Shown here: piece after piece, positions 16,518-24,669 of the stretch
Layout: every line of letters begins with the position of its first letter
Position numbering within the stretch: the stretch's first letter is position 1
Origin: Caryophanales bacterium UBA2289
GTDB taxonomy: Bacteria; Bacillota_I; Bacilli_A; Izemoplasmatales; Hujiaoplasmataceae
Assembly: GCA_002345505.1 (NCBI GenBank)
Contig: DDWJ01000038.1
Coordinates: forward strand, 1 to 64,000
Direction of reading: 5' to 3'
DNA length: 64,000 nucleotides
Translations under genes and position numbers: made by a program
The notes under the pieces: model-generated
The model's input: only the letters and a program-made list of their open reading frames with translations
What the model was told of the DNA's origin: nothing
Databases searched by the model: none

Positions 16518-19500
16518 TTGATTACATATATTGATATAGAGGTTGATACTAATTCAAAAAAAGTCAATGATTTTGGCGCTATAAATTCTAAAGGTCTTGA
16601 ATTTCATCAAGCTTCTTTTGATAAGTTTGCTAAATTTATTAAAAAAACAGATTATTTTTGTGGCCATAACATCATTAATCATGATATTAAATACATTAAT
16701 AAATTAGCAAGTAAAAAATTAATATCTGATTCTAGTGCAATTGACACATTATACTGGTCAGTATTATTATATCCTCAATATCCTTACCACGCATTAGTGA
16801 AAAATGATAAATTGCATCCAAGTGATCCGAATAATCCATTAAGTGATTCAAAGAATGCAAAAAAACTATTGATGGATGAAATCAATACTTTTGAATCATT
16901 ACCCAAAAAAGAAAAGGATATATTTTTTCATTTACTAAAAAACATTGATGGATTTTCAGCATTCTTTAAGTATTTGAATTATAAGCCTCAGTTTCGTGAT
17001 ATTAAGAAACTCATTTTTGAAGTATATGATTCAAAGTTTTGCATGAATGCAGATTTAGATAATTATATAAAGAATTTCCCTAGGGAACTAGCTTATGCTT
17101 TAGCTTTAATCAAAACAGAACCAAATTCATTGTTTCCTGAGTGGTTGATAAACACCTTCCCTAAAGTAGAAGATATAATGATGCTTTTAAGAGGAAATCC
17201 TTGTGAAGAACAATGCTCGTATTGCAAAACTAATTTGAATTCTAAAATAGGTCTTCAAAGATACTTTGGGTATCAAGATTTTCGTAAATTTGATGGTGAG
17301 AATTTACAAGAAATGGCTGTAGACGCGGCTTTAAAAAACAAGTCTTTTATTACTGTTTTACCAACTGGTGGAGGCAAATCACTGACATATCAACTTCCAG
17401 CCTTAATGCGCGGCGAAAGTACAAGATCGCTTACTGTAGTTATTTCACCTTTGCTATCTCTTATGAAGGACCAAGTAGATAACTTAGATAGCAAGCAAAT
17501 AACTAGTTCAGCAACCATTAACGGTTTACTTGATCCTATTGAAAGAAGATTGGTTATTGAAAATGTAAAAAATGGACTTGTTAATATATTGTATATTGCG
17601 CCAGAGTCTTTACGAAGCCGGACTATTGAAAAACTTATATTAAGTCGAGATATAGCACGTTTTGTTATTGATGAAGCCCATTGTTTTTCATCCTGGGGTC
17701 ATAATTTTAGGGTAGATTACCTATATATAGGTGAATTTATTAAAATGATTCAGGAAAAAAAACAGAATAACAAAAAAATCCCTGTTTCCTGTTTTACAGC
17801 GACTGCTAAACCGGATGTAATTGAAGATATAGAAAGTTATTTTAAAGATAAATTAGATATAACTATGGAAAAAATAGTTACATCAAGTAGAAGGAAAAAT
17901 CTTAAATTTAAAGTCTATAAATTAAGTAGTGAAGATGACAAATATAGACAATTAAGGTTATTGCTAGAACAACGTACTTGTCCAACAATTATCTATGCAT
18001 CAAGAACGAAAACCGTTACTATTTTACACAAAAGATTGCAAGAAGATGGGTATAGTGTAGCTAAGTTTCATGGCCAAATGGATAAGGACGAAAAAATAAG
18101 CGAACAAGATGCTTTTATGAAAGAAAACAAAGCAAATATAATGGTTGCGACCAATGCATTTGGCATGGGAATAGACAAAGATAATATTGAAATGATAATA
18201 CACTATGATATATCAGATTCTCTAGAAAACTACGTTCAAGAATCAGGTAGAGCAGCTAGAAAAGAAGCACTTAACGCTGATTGTTTTATTCTTTATGTAG
18301 AGGATGATTTAGATAAACATTTTTCTTTGCTTCAAAACACAAAAATTAACTTAAAAGAAATCCAACAAGTTTGGAAAGCTATAAAAGCTACAACAAAATT
18401 CAAAAAGACCATGTCTCAATCTGCTTTAGAGATTGCGAGAACAGCTGGTTGGGATGAAAACATACATGACTTGGAAACTAGAGTTAAAACTGCAGTAGCA
18501 GCTTTGGAGGACTCTGGTTATTTAAAACGGAAACAAAATAGTGCTCGTGTATTTGCTAACAGTATTCTAGCTACTAGTGTGATGGAAGCAAATAAACAAA
18601 TAGACCAAACAAATATTATCCCTATAGAAGATAAAGAAAATGCAAAGCGCATTATGAGTAGTCTTGTTTCAAGCAAGTATTCTAAACGGAGCGAAGATGT
18701 AGAGTCAGAAACAAGGCTAGATTATATATCTGATAATTTGGGTATAAAACGAGAAAAAGTGGTTGAGATAATAAATTATTTTAGAGAGATGAATTTGCTT
18801 GCTGATTTCAATGATTTGGCTATCTATATAAAGAAAAGTGCTTCAAAAAACAACCTAATCAAGCAATTGAATGATGCATTTAATCTAGAACGATTTATTA
18901 TGATTAAACTTAGTGATGAACCTGAACTTATTCATATAAAAGAATTAAATGAACAAGCTGCTGAAGAAGGTTTATCTGTAACTTTAAAAACAATCAATGA
19001 TTTGATGAATTATTTTGTTATTAATCAAATTGTCGAGCGAAAAAAAGTAAGTAATAACATTTTTAAGATTTTACCAAAAAAACCAATTAAAGATTTAGAA
19101 ATCGAAATGCAAGAGCGTTTTGATGTTTCAGTTTTCATTTTGCAATATATTATAAATAAAAAAGATAAAGAGAAAATAGAAAATAAAGAAATAATTCAAG
19201 TAGATTTCTCTGTTCATGAACTAACCCAAGCAATAAATAAAGAAAATACACTTTTTGCTAAAACTTATACTACCAAACAAGTTGAAGAGTCGTTGTTTTA
19301 TTTAAAAAAACTTGATTTACTTACAATAGAAGGTGGATTTCTGATTTTGTACAATCCTATGTTTATCGAGCGGACAGAGGAAAATAATGCTAGGCAATAC
19401 ACAAAGAAGGATTATGAGAAATTAGATAATTTTTATACTGTAAAAAAGCAACAAATTCATATTGTTGGCGAATATGCTAATAAAATGATAGAGGATTATC

Positions 19501-21317
19501 AAGCTGCTTTAACTTTCGTTGATGATTATTTTAAACTTGAATATCAAGATTTTCTTAAGAAATATTTTAAGTCAGAAAAGAAAGAAGCTATTAATAGAAA
19601 TATTACTGAGACAAAATTTAAACAAGTTTTTGGTTTGTTATCCCCAAGACAATTGGCTATAATTAATAATCAAGATGATGATAAAATCGTTGTTGCTGCT
19701 GGACCTGGTAGTGGAAAAACAAGATTACTAGTACATAAATTAGCCTCAATTATGTTGATGGAGGATATTCGATACGAACAATTATTGATGTTGACATTCT
19801 CAAGAGCCGCAGTGAATGAATTTAAGACTCGTCTATATGATTTAGTAGGAGAAATCGCTTATCAAATTGATATAAAAACATTTCATTCCTATTGTTTTGA
19901 TATATTAGGAAGAATGGGTAGTTTAGAAAAAACCGATACGATTATTAATGATGCTATTGAAATGATTAGAAATAATGAGGTCGATCAATCACAAATCACA
20001 AAAATGATACTTGTAATTGATGAAGCACAAGACATGGATCAAGCTGAATATGAATTAGTTCAGGTACTGAAAGAAGTAAATGAAAACTTAAAAGTAATAG
20101 CAGTTGGGGATGATGATCAGAATATTTATGCTTTTCGAGGGTCTTCTAACAAGTATTTAAAGAGCATGAGAGAAGAAGCTGCATTTTATGAACTTGTAAC
20201 AAACTATCGAAGTAATAAAAATCTTGTTGAGTTTACTAATAGTTTTGTACAAACTATTAATAATCGGATGAAAACTAATTTGATTGAATCTTATACTCAA
20301 AATAACGGATTGATAGTTTTGGCAAAACACACATCTGAAAATTTAGAAGTGCCTGTAGCTAATCACGTAAAAAATACCAATCTTATTGGTAAGACAGCAA
20401 TTCTTACTAAGACTAATCAACAAGCAATGACAATTACTGGTTTACTTATTAAAGATTGTATAAAGGCCAAACTTATAGAGTCAACAACAGAATTTAAACT
20501 TTTTAATATGGCTGAATTCAGATACTTCTACAAAACTTTAAATGATGAAGGCAATACTTCGATTATAAGTGAAGTGGCTTGGCAAGAAGCGAAGTTAAAA
20601 TTGGAGAGAGTTTTTAATAGAAGTGCTCATTTAGAAACGGTATTAAATATTATATCAAACTACGAAAAAGAAAATGTTGTTAAATACTTATCGGATTTAA
20701 AAGTCTTTTTATTAGAATCAACCTTTGATGAATTTATTGATTCTGATACATTGCTTGTCTCAACTCTGCACAAATCAAAAGGTAGAGAGTTTGATAATGT
20801 TTTTATTCTCTATGAAGGGAATGACATTTTAAACGATGAAGAAAAACGACTATTATATGTGGGAATGACAAGGGCGAAACAAAATCTTTACATACACTAT
20901 TCTAGTGATTGTTTAAATAATTTTAAAGTACATGCAACTAAATTTTATGATATTGATAAAACTTATGAAAAACCAACTAGACTTATGTACGAACTGTCGT
21001 ATAGTGATGTAGTATTAGGTTACTTTAAATATTGTCAACATCACATTTATAAATTAAAAGCCGGGGACGAACTTCAGTTAAATGAAGATCAAATTATGTC
21101 CTATCAAGATAATAAAATACTTAAATTTTCAAAAGCTTATCAAGAGCAATTTAATAAACTGCTTGAACAAGGATATATTTTGAACAAAATACAAGTTAAA
21201 TTTATGTTGTATTGGTATAATAAGGAAGAAGAGAAAGAATATTTAATAGCTATTCCAGAAATAATTTTTGATTTATCTGATCAGAGTAATGAATTAAGTT
21301 TGGAAGAAATAATTTAA
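16518..21317 (+). CDS. Exonuclease-RecQ-UvrD triple fusion helicase
   Basis: One 1599-residue protein with three enzymes. Residues 1-120 resemble a DnaQ-type 3'-5' exonuclease (DIE at 6-8, CGHNIINHDIKYI near 50, and a late Asp in DSKNAKK). A RecQ helicase follows: Walker A PTGGGKS near 280, IDEAHCFSSWG near 384, FTATA near 425 and ESGRAARKE near 574, then RecQ C-terminal and winged-helix regions. From about 1045 comes a UvrD/PcrA-type superfamily 1 helicase: GPGSGKT near 1062, IDEAQDMD near 1168, GDDDQNIYAFRG near 1197 and YVGMTRAKQ near 1447. All motifs look intact. TTG 16518 is the start, 8 nt after AGGAG. Such fusions could process replication or recombination intermediates, or degrade invading DNA; its place beside restriction genes favours defence (inference). 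Confidence 0.85.
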   Translation: MITYIDIEVDTNSKKVNDFGAINSKGLEFHQASFDKFAKFIKKTDYFCGHNIINHDIKYINKLASKKLISDSSAIDTLYWSVLLYPQYPYHALVKNDKLHPSDPNNPLSDSKNAKKLLMDEINTFESLPKKEKDIFFHLLKNIDGFSAFFKYLNYKPQFRDIKKLIFEVYDSKFCMNADLDNYIKNFPRELAYALALIKTEPNSLFPEWLINTFPKVEDIMMLLRGNPCEEQCSYCKTNLNSKIGLQRYFGYQDFRKFDGENLQEMAVDAALKNKSFITVLPTGGGKSLTYQLPALMRGESTRSLTVVISPLLSLMKDQVDNLDSKQITSSATINGLLDPIERRLVIENVKNGLVNILYIAPESLRSRTIEKLILSRDIARFVIDEAHCFSSWGHNFRVDYLYIGEFIKMIQEKKQNNKKIPVSCFTATAKPDVIEDIESYFKDKLDITMEKIVTSSRRKNLKFKVYKLSSEDDKYRQLRLLLEQRTCPTIIYASRTKTVTILHKRLQEDGYSVAKFHGQMDKDEKISEQDAFMKENKANIMVATNAFGMGIDKDNIEMIIHYDISDSLENYVQESGRAARKEALNADCFILYVEDDLDKHFSLLQNTKINLKEIQQVWKAIKATTKFKKTMSQSALEIARTAGWDENIHDLETRVKTAVAALEDSGYLKRKQNSARVFANSILATSVMEANKQIDQTNIIPIEDKENAKRIMSSLVSSKYSKRSEDVESETRLDYISDNLGIKREKVVEIINYFREMNLLADFNDLAIYIKKSASKNNLIKQLNDAFNLERFIMIKLSDEPELIHIKELNEQAAEEGLSVTLKTINDLMNYFVINQIVERKKVSNNIFKILPKKPIKDLEIEMQERFDVSVFILQYIINKKDKEKIENKEIIQVDFSVHELTQAINKENTLFAKTYTTKQVEESLFYLKKLDLLTIEGGFLILYNPMFIERTEENNARQYTKKDYEKLDNFYTVKKQQIHIVGEYANKMIEDYQAALTFVDDYFKLEYQDFLKKYFKSEKKEAINRNITETKFKQVFGLLSPRQLAIINNQDDDKIVVAAGPGSGKTRLLVHKLASIMLMEDIRYEQLLMLTFSRAAVNEFKTRLYDLVGEIAYQIDIKTFHSYCFDILGRMGSLEKTDTIINDAIEMIRNNEVDQSQITKMILVIDEAQDMDQAEYELVQVLKEVNENLKVIAVGDDDQNIYAFRGSSNKYLKSMREEAAFYELVTNYRSNKNLVEFTNSFVQTINNRMKTNLIESYTQNNGLIVLAKHTSENLEVPVANHVKNTNLIGKTAILTKTNQQAMTITGLLIKDCIKAKLIESTTEFKLFNMAEFRYFYKTLNDEGNTSIISEVAWQEAKLKLERVFNRSAHLETVLNIISNYEKENVVKYLSDLKVFLLESTFDEFIDSDTLLVSTLHKSKGREFDNVFILYEGNDILNDEEKRLLYVGMTRAKQNLYIHYSSDCLNNFKVHATKFYDIDKTYEKPTRLMYELSYSDVVLGYFKYCQHHIYKLKAGDELQLNEDQIMSYQDNKILKFSKAYQEQFNKLLEQGYILNKIQVKFMLYWYNKEEEKEYLIAIPEIIFDLSDQSNELSLEEII

Positions 21318-21334
21318 AAAATATTACATTTTTG

Positions 21335-21364
21335 AAGAGTCATTTTAAAACAATGACTCTTTTA
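21335..21364 (+). terminator. Terminator after the RecQ/UvrD fusion
   Basis: A perfect 10-bp stem AAGAGTCATT (21335-21344) and AATGACTCTT (21352-21361) with a 7-nt loop and a short T run. It marks the right end of the defence island. Confidence 0.8.
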
Positions 21365-21368
21365 TATA

Positions 21369-21377
21369 TGTTATAAT
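21369..21377 (+). promoter_or_regulatory. Extended -10 promoter of the flavin oxidoreductase operon
   Basis: TGTTATAAT is a perfect extended -10, located 24 bp before the gene start and just after the terminator. Confidence 0.6.
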
Positions 21378-21400
21378 ATTCTCTAGAAGAGGTGATTAAT

Positions 21401-22501
21401 ATGCAAGATTTAATAAAATATAAATTAAAAGAAAATGTAACACTAAAAAATAGATTTGTATTAGCTCCAATGACTACTTATTCAGGTAACCCTGACTTAA
21501 CATTAAGTGATGAAGAAGAAGTTTATTACAGCGCTCGAGGTAAAGAGTTTGGTATTGTTATTACAGCCGCTACGGCTATAAGTCTTCACGCTCAAGCTTT
21601 TACAAATCAGATTTCTGCTAAAAGTGATTTTTATTTACCATCACTTAAAAGATTAGCTGATGCAATTAAGTCTGGTGGAGCTAAAGCAATCCTCCAACTC
21701 CATCATGGCGGTAGAATGAACGCTTTAGGATTATATGAAAATCAGGATATTGTCAGTGCTTCAAGTATTAAAGCTGAAAGATCTAATGCAGCTACACCAA
21801 GAGCGTTGGAAACTCTAGAAGTATATGACACGATTGAAGACTTTCGTCAAGCAATGATCAGAGCGATTAAAAGCGGGTTTGACGGTATAGAACTTCATGG
21901 AGCGAATACTTATCTTATCCAGCAATTCTTTAGTCCTCATTCAAATAGAAGGTCTGATGAATTTGGTGGTTCTTTAGAAAAAAGACTAACATTTCCTCTA
22001 ATGTTAGTTGATATGGCTTTAAATACAAGAAATGAGTTTGCTAGTGAGGATTTTATAATCGGATATAGATTAAGTCCTGAAGAATTAGAAGAGCCTGGTA
22101 TAACCTTAGAAGATACTACTAGATTAATAGAAGAATTGTCAAAGAGAGAAATTGATTACATTCATTTGTCTTTATCTTCATATAAACAAAGTTCCTCAAG
22201 AAATAAAGAAGAGAAAGCTCCTATTATCAATATCTTACAAAAACACAATATCAATAATCTGCCGATTATTGGTGTTGGTGGTATTGAAACCAAACGTGAG
22301 GCTTTAGAAGCTTTATCTTTAGGTTTTGATCTAGTAGCTATTGGTAAAGCTGCTTTATCAGATGCAATGGTTGTATCTAATATCTTAAATGATAAACCGA
22401 TTAAAAAGGTTATTGATGAAGATTCATTACTTCCAAAAGATATGAAAAAAAGAATTAGTGAATGGAGTTATTTAAAAGATAAAGGTTATACGGTAAAATA
22501 G
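21401..22501 (+). CDS. NADH:flavin oxidoreductase, old yellow enzyme family
   Basis: A 366-residue FMN-dependent TIM-barrel enzyme that reduces activated C=C bonds or related substrates with NAD(P)H. Visible family marks are NRFVLAPMTTY at the N-terminus (FMN contact), LHHGGRMN near residue 105 and HGANTYLIQQFFSPHSNRR near 165, then GVGGIETKREALEAL with a late glycine phosphate-binding loop. It is a single-domain OYE; the Fe-S and FAD domains of the 2,4-dienoyl-CoA reductase type are absent. ATG 21401 follows AGAGGTG; an in-frame GTG at 21392 is part of that ribosome site. The substrate is unknown. Confidence 0.88.
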   Translation: MQDLIKYKLKENVTLKNRFVLAPMTTYSGNPDLTLSDEEEVYYSARGKEFGIVITAATAISLHAQAFTNQISAKSDFYLPSLKRLADAIKSGGAKAILQLHHGGRMNALGLYENQDIVSASSIKAERSNAATPRALETLEVYDTIEDFRQAMIRAIKSGFDGIELHGANTYLIQQFFSPHSNRRSDEFGGSLEKRLTFPLMLVDMALNTRNEFASEDFIIGYRLSPEELEEPGITLEDTTRLIEELSKREIDYIHLSLSSYKQSSSRNKEEKAPIINILQKHNINNLPIIGVGGIETKREALEALSLGFDLVAIGKAALSDAMVVSNILNDKPIKKVIDEDSLLPKDMKKRISEWSYLKDKGYTVK

Positions 22502-22533
22502 AATAGTTATATATTGCCTCTAAAGGAGATTAT

Positions 22534-23100
22534 ATGGGAAAAAAAGGAATTAGAGATTGTTTAGAGAAGGTATTTGATAAATCAAGACTTTTTTACATTT
22601 TAGCGTTTTTGATTTTACTAGCTATGACAATATTTATTACTAATGAAGTATTGCTATTATTTCTATCTCTTGTAACTTATATTAGTTATTTTATACTTAT
22701 TCGAATAAAAAAAATAAGTTTTAATGATGGCGTCACTGTAAGGTTTTTTTGGCACACATTTTATGCTGGATTTATTATATACAACATGTCAAATTTCTTA
22801 GTTAATATAAGTTCACTTAAACTAGAACTTTTATTTTTGATTGAGTCATTGCTTATAATTGCCATCATTTATTTTCCTGTGTTAATCACAAAGGTTCAAG
22901 ATAAGGGATTGTTATTATTGCAAAGAACAGTTTTTTATTTTATTATAGTTTTAATGATTATTGTTATTATTGTGTTCGATAATTCAGAGTTTGATGAATA
23001 TCTAGACTTTTTTTGGCTACTACCTATTTTAGAAATGTTAGGTATTCTAGTATATAGACTAATTATAGAGAAAATGAATCTAATTGTAGAGTCAACATAA
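22534..23100 (+). CDS. Unknown membrane protein, about six helices
   Basis: A 188-residue protein with hydrophobic segments near residues 20-35, 40-55, 72-90, 95-118, 128-148 and 158-175, and short polar ends. It has a good ribosome site (AAAGGAG) 33 bp after the reductase and is probably co-transcribed with it. There are no recognisable motifs and I cannot assign a function. Confidence 0.6.
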   Translation: MGKKGIRDCLEKVFDKSRLFYILAFLILLAMTIFITNEVLLLFLSLVTYISYFILIRIKKISFNDGVTVRFFWHTFYAGFIIYNMSNFLVNISSLKLELLFLIESLLIIAIIYFPVLITKVQDKGLLLLQRTVFYFIIVLMIIVIIVFDNSEFDEYLDFFWLLPILEMLGILVYRLIIEKMNLIVEST

Positions 23101-23145
23101 TTTTGTACACGGTTTTAATATTTGTTAAAAAGGAAGTCTTATTAT

Positions 23146-23607
23146 ATGTTTAGAAAAATGCGAAGAAGCGAAAAAGAAATGTCTAAAGAAATGACCCTAG
23201 CATTACTATCTAGAGGTCAAGAAGGAGTATTGGGAACTATTGGAGATAATGGCTATCCTTATACTGTAGTGGTTAACTATGTTTATCTTAACGATAAAAT
23301 CTATTTTCACTCAGCAAAAACCGGACAGAAGATCGATAACATTAAATATAACAATAAAGTTTCTTTTTCTGTATTTGATAATGTTGAAGTAATCGGTGAA
23401 GAATTAACGACACATTATCAAAGTTTAGTTGTCTTTGGTAAAGCTAAGGTCATTGAAACTAGAAAAGATGTTTTATTAGCTTTAGTTAATAAATATGCGA
23501 ATTTAGATCAAGAGAAAGTATTAAAAATGATTGATAAAGAAATTAATGTTACCGCAATAGTTGAAATAGAGATTGATCATATAACCGGTAAGATTGGTAA
23601 GATATAA
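23146..23607 (+). CDS. NimA-like FMN-binding split-barrel flavoprotein
   Basis: A 153-residue protein of the pyridoxamine-5'-phosphate-oxidase-like fold. It begins MFRKMRRSEKEMS and has the core GVLGTIGDNGYPYTVVVNYV followed by KIYFHSAKTGQKIDNI, typical of NimA-type 5-nitroimidazole reductases and related FMN or heme split barrels. The start is ATG 23146 after AAGGAAG; a TTG at 23122 lies upstream of that site. Its TAA overlaps the ATG of the next gene (TAATG), so the two are translationally coupled. The substrate is unknown; detoxifying reduction is a reasonable guess. Confidence 0.8.
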   Translation: MFRKMRRSEKEMSKEMTLALLSRGQEGVLGTIGDNGYPYTVVVNYVYLNDKIYFHSAKTGQKIDNIKYNNKVSFSVFDNVEVIGEELTTHYQSLVVFGKAKVIETRKDVLLALVNKYANLDQEKVLKMIDKEINVTAIVEIEIDHITGKIGKI

Positions 23608-24437
23608 TGAGTATTTTAGATAAACTATTAGATTTAGCAAATATTAATAATGGTATAAGAATAGTTGTCATGAACGGCTCAAGAGTGAATCCTAATATCG
23701 AGTCTGATAAATATCAGGATTATGATATTGTCTTTTATGTAAACAATTATCAAGAGTTTATCAAAGACTTTTCCTTTATTGATTCTTTAGGTGAAGTATT
23801 AGTTAAACAAACATCACTAGATCAAAGAAATGGTTTAGAAACAATCAGTGATTCTTTTACTTATATGACCCAATATAAAGATGGAAGTAGATTAGATTTA
23901 ACAATTAGAGATGTTAAATATGTAATTGAAGATTTTAAAAATGACTCTTTATCAATGGTTTTAATTGATAAGGATGATTTAGATTTAATTAACAATCCTA
24001 ATGAATCAAGTTATTATGTAAAGAAGATAACTAAAGAAGATTTTCGCCTTTGTGTTAATGAATTTTACTGGGTTTGTCCTTATGTGGCTAAAGGGTTAGC
24101 GAGAAATCAATTATTCTATGCGATGAAGCATATGAATATAATTAGACATGAACTAGAAAACATGATTGATTGGTTCATAGGTAGTAAGTTTGATTTTAAA
24201 CTTTCAGTTGGTAAAGGCAAAAGCCGTTACCAAGAATTATTATCTAAGGAGATGTTTGAAGCTTATAAATCAACCTTTCCAAAACTAGAAATAAATGAAA
24301 TAATTAGAGCTCTAAAGGTTTCAATTAACTTTTTTGATCAATTAGCTTCAGCTTTATCCGTGATGTATAATTTCAAATATTCAACTAATCAAAAACAAGA
24401 AATGCTTTTCTTTCTTGGCAAGATATATAAAATATAA
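23607..24437 (+). CDS. Aminoglycoside 6-adenylyltransferase-like protein (ANT(6)/AadK type)
   Basis: A 276-residue nucleotidyltransferase. It has the ANT(6) signature IVVMNGSRVNPN (residues about 19-30), then KYQDYDIVFYV, which supplies the Gly-Ser and the paired catalytic aspartates of the polymerase-beta-like fold. EFYWVCPYVAKGLARNQ near residue 150 and HELENMIDWFIG near 183 match the C-terminal streptomycin-binding domain of AadE/AadK. Enzymes of this family adenylylate streptomycin. Chromosomal copies in Bacillus give low-level resistance, and some homologues have other substrates. It overlaps the upstream NimA-like gene by 1 nt. There is no mobile element nearby, and base composition matches the neighbours, so it looks intrinsic. 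Confidence 0.8.
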   Translation: MSILDKLLDLANINNGIRIVVMNGSRVNPNIESDKYQDYDIVFYVNNYQEFIKDFSFIDSLGEVLVKQTSLDQRNGLETISDSFTYMTQYKDGSRLDLTIRDVKYVIEDFKNDSLSMVLIDKDDLDLINNPNESSYYVKKITKEDFRLCVNEFYWVCPYVAKGLARNQLFYAMKHMNIIRHELENMIDWFIGSKFDFKLSVGKGKSRYQELLSKEMFEAYKSTFPKLEINEIIRALKVSINFFDQLASALSVMYNFKYSTNQKQEMLFFLGKIYKI

Positions 24438-24464
24438 TAAAACTAATAAGAAAATCATTTCTTT

Positions 24465-24514
24465 AAATTCCTCCTGTTTTATGTATGAATATCATAAAAA
24501 GAGGAATTTTTTTT
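24465..24514 (+). terminator. Terminator after the ANT(6)-like gene
   Basis: A two-part hairpin: outer stem AAATTCCTC (24465-24473) with GAGGAATTT (24501-24509), inner stem TTTTATG (24477-24483) with CATAAAA (24493-24499), followed by a T tract. The rest of the 230-bp gap holds only the promoter of the next operon. Confidence 0.85.
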
Positions 24515-24610
24515 ATGAAAATAATAGCTATGATTTCACTTTAAACATTAAAAAATTTATCCTTAGTTAATGCTAATATATCAAATTAAGGTTTAAATCT
24601 TCAGTCTTTA

Positions 24611-24639
24611 TTTAAAGTATTCTTTAAGAATGATATAAT
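24611..24639 (+). promoter_or_regulatory. Promoter of the degenerate-sensor/glycosyltransferase operon
   Basis: TTTAAA (24611-24616), 17 bp, then TATAAT (24634-24639) preceded by TGA, which makes an extended -10. It lies 30 bp before the gene start. Confidence 0.6.
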
Positions 24640-24669
24640 TAATTAAGTCAACACAAGAAGGTGATTTAC

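Noticed and set aside
4377..21334. Prophage or integrative element carrying the defence island
   Set aside because: No integrase, transposase, phage structural gene or tRNA-linked direct repeat was found at either edge.
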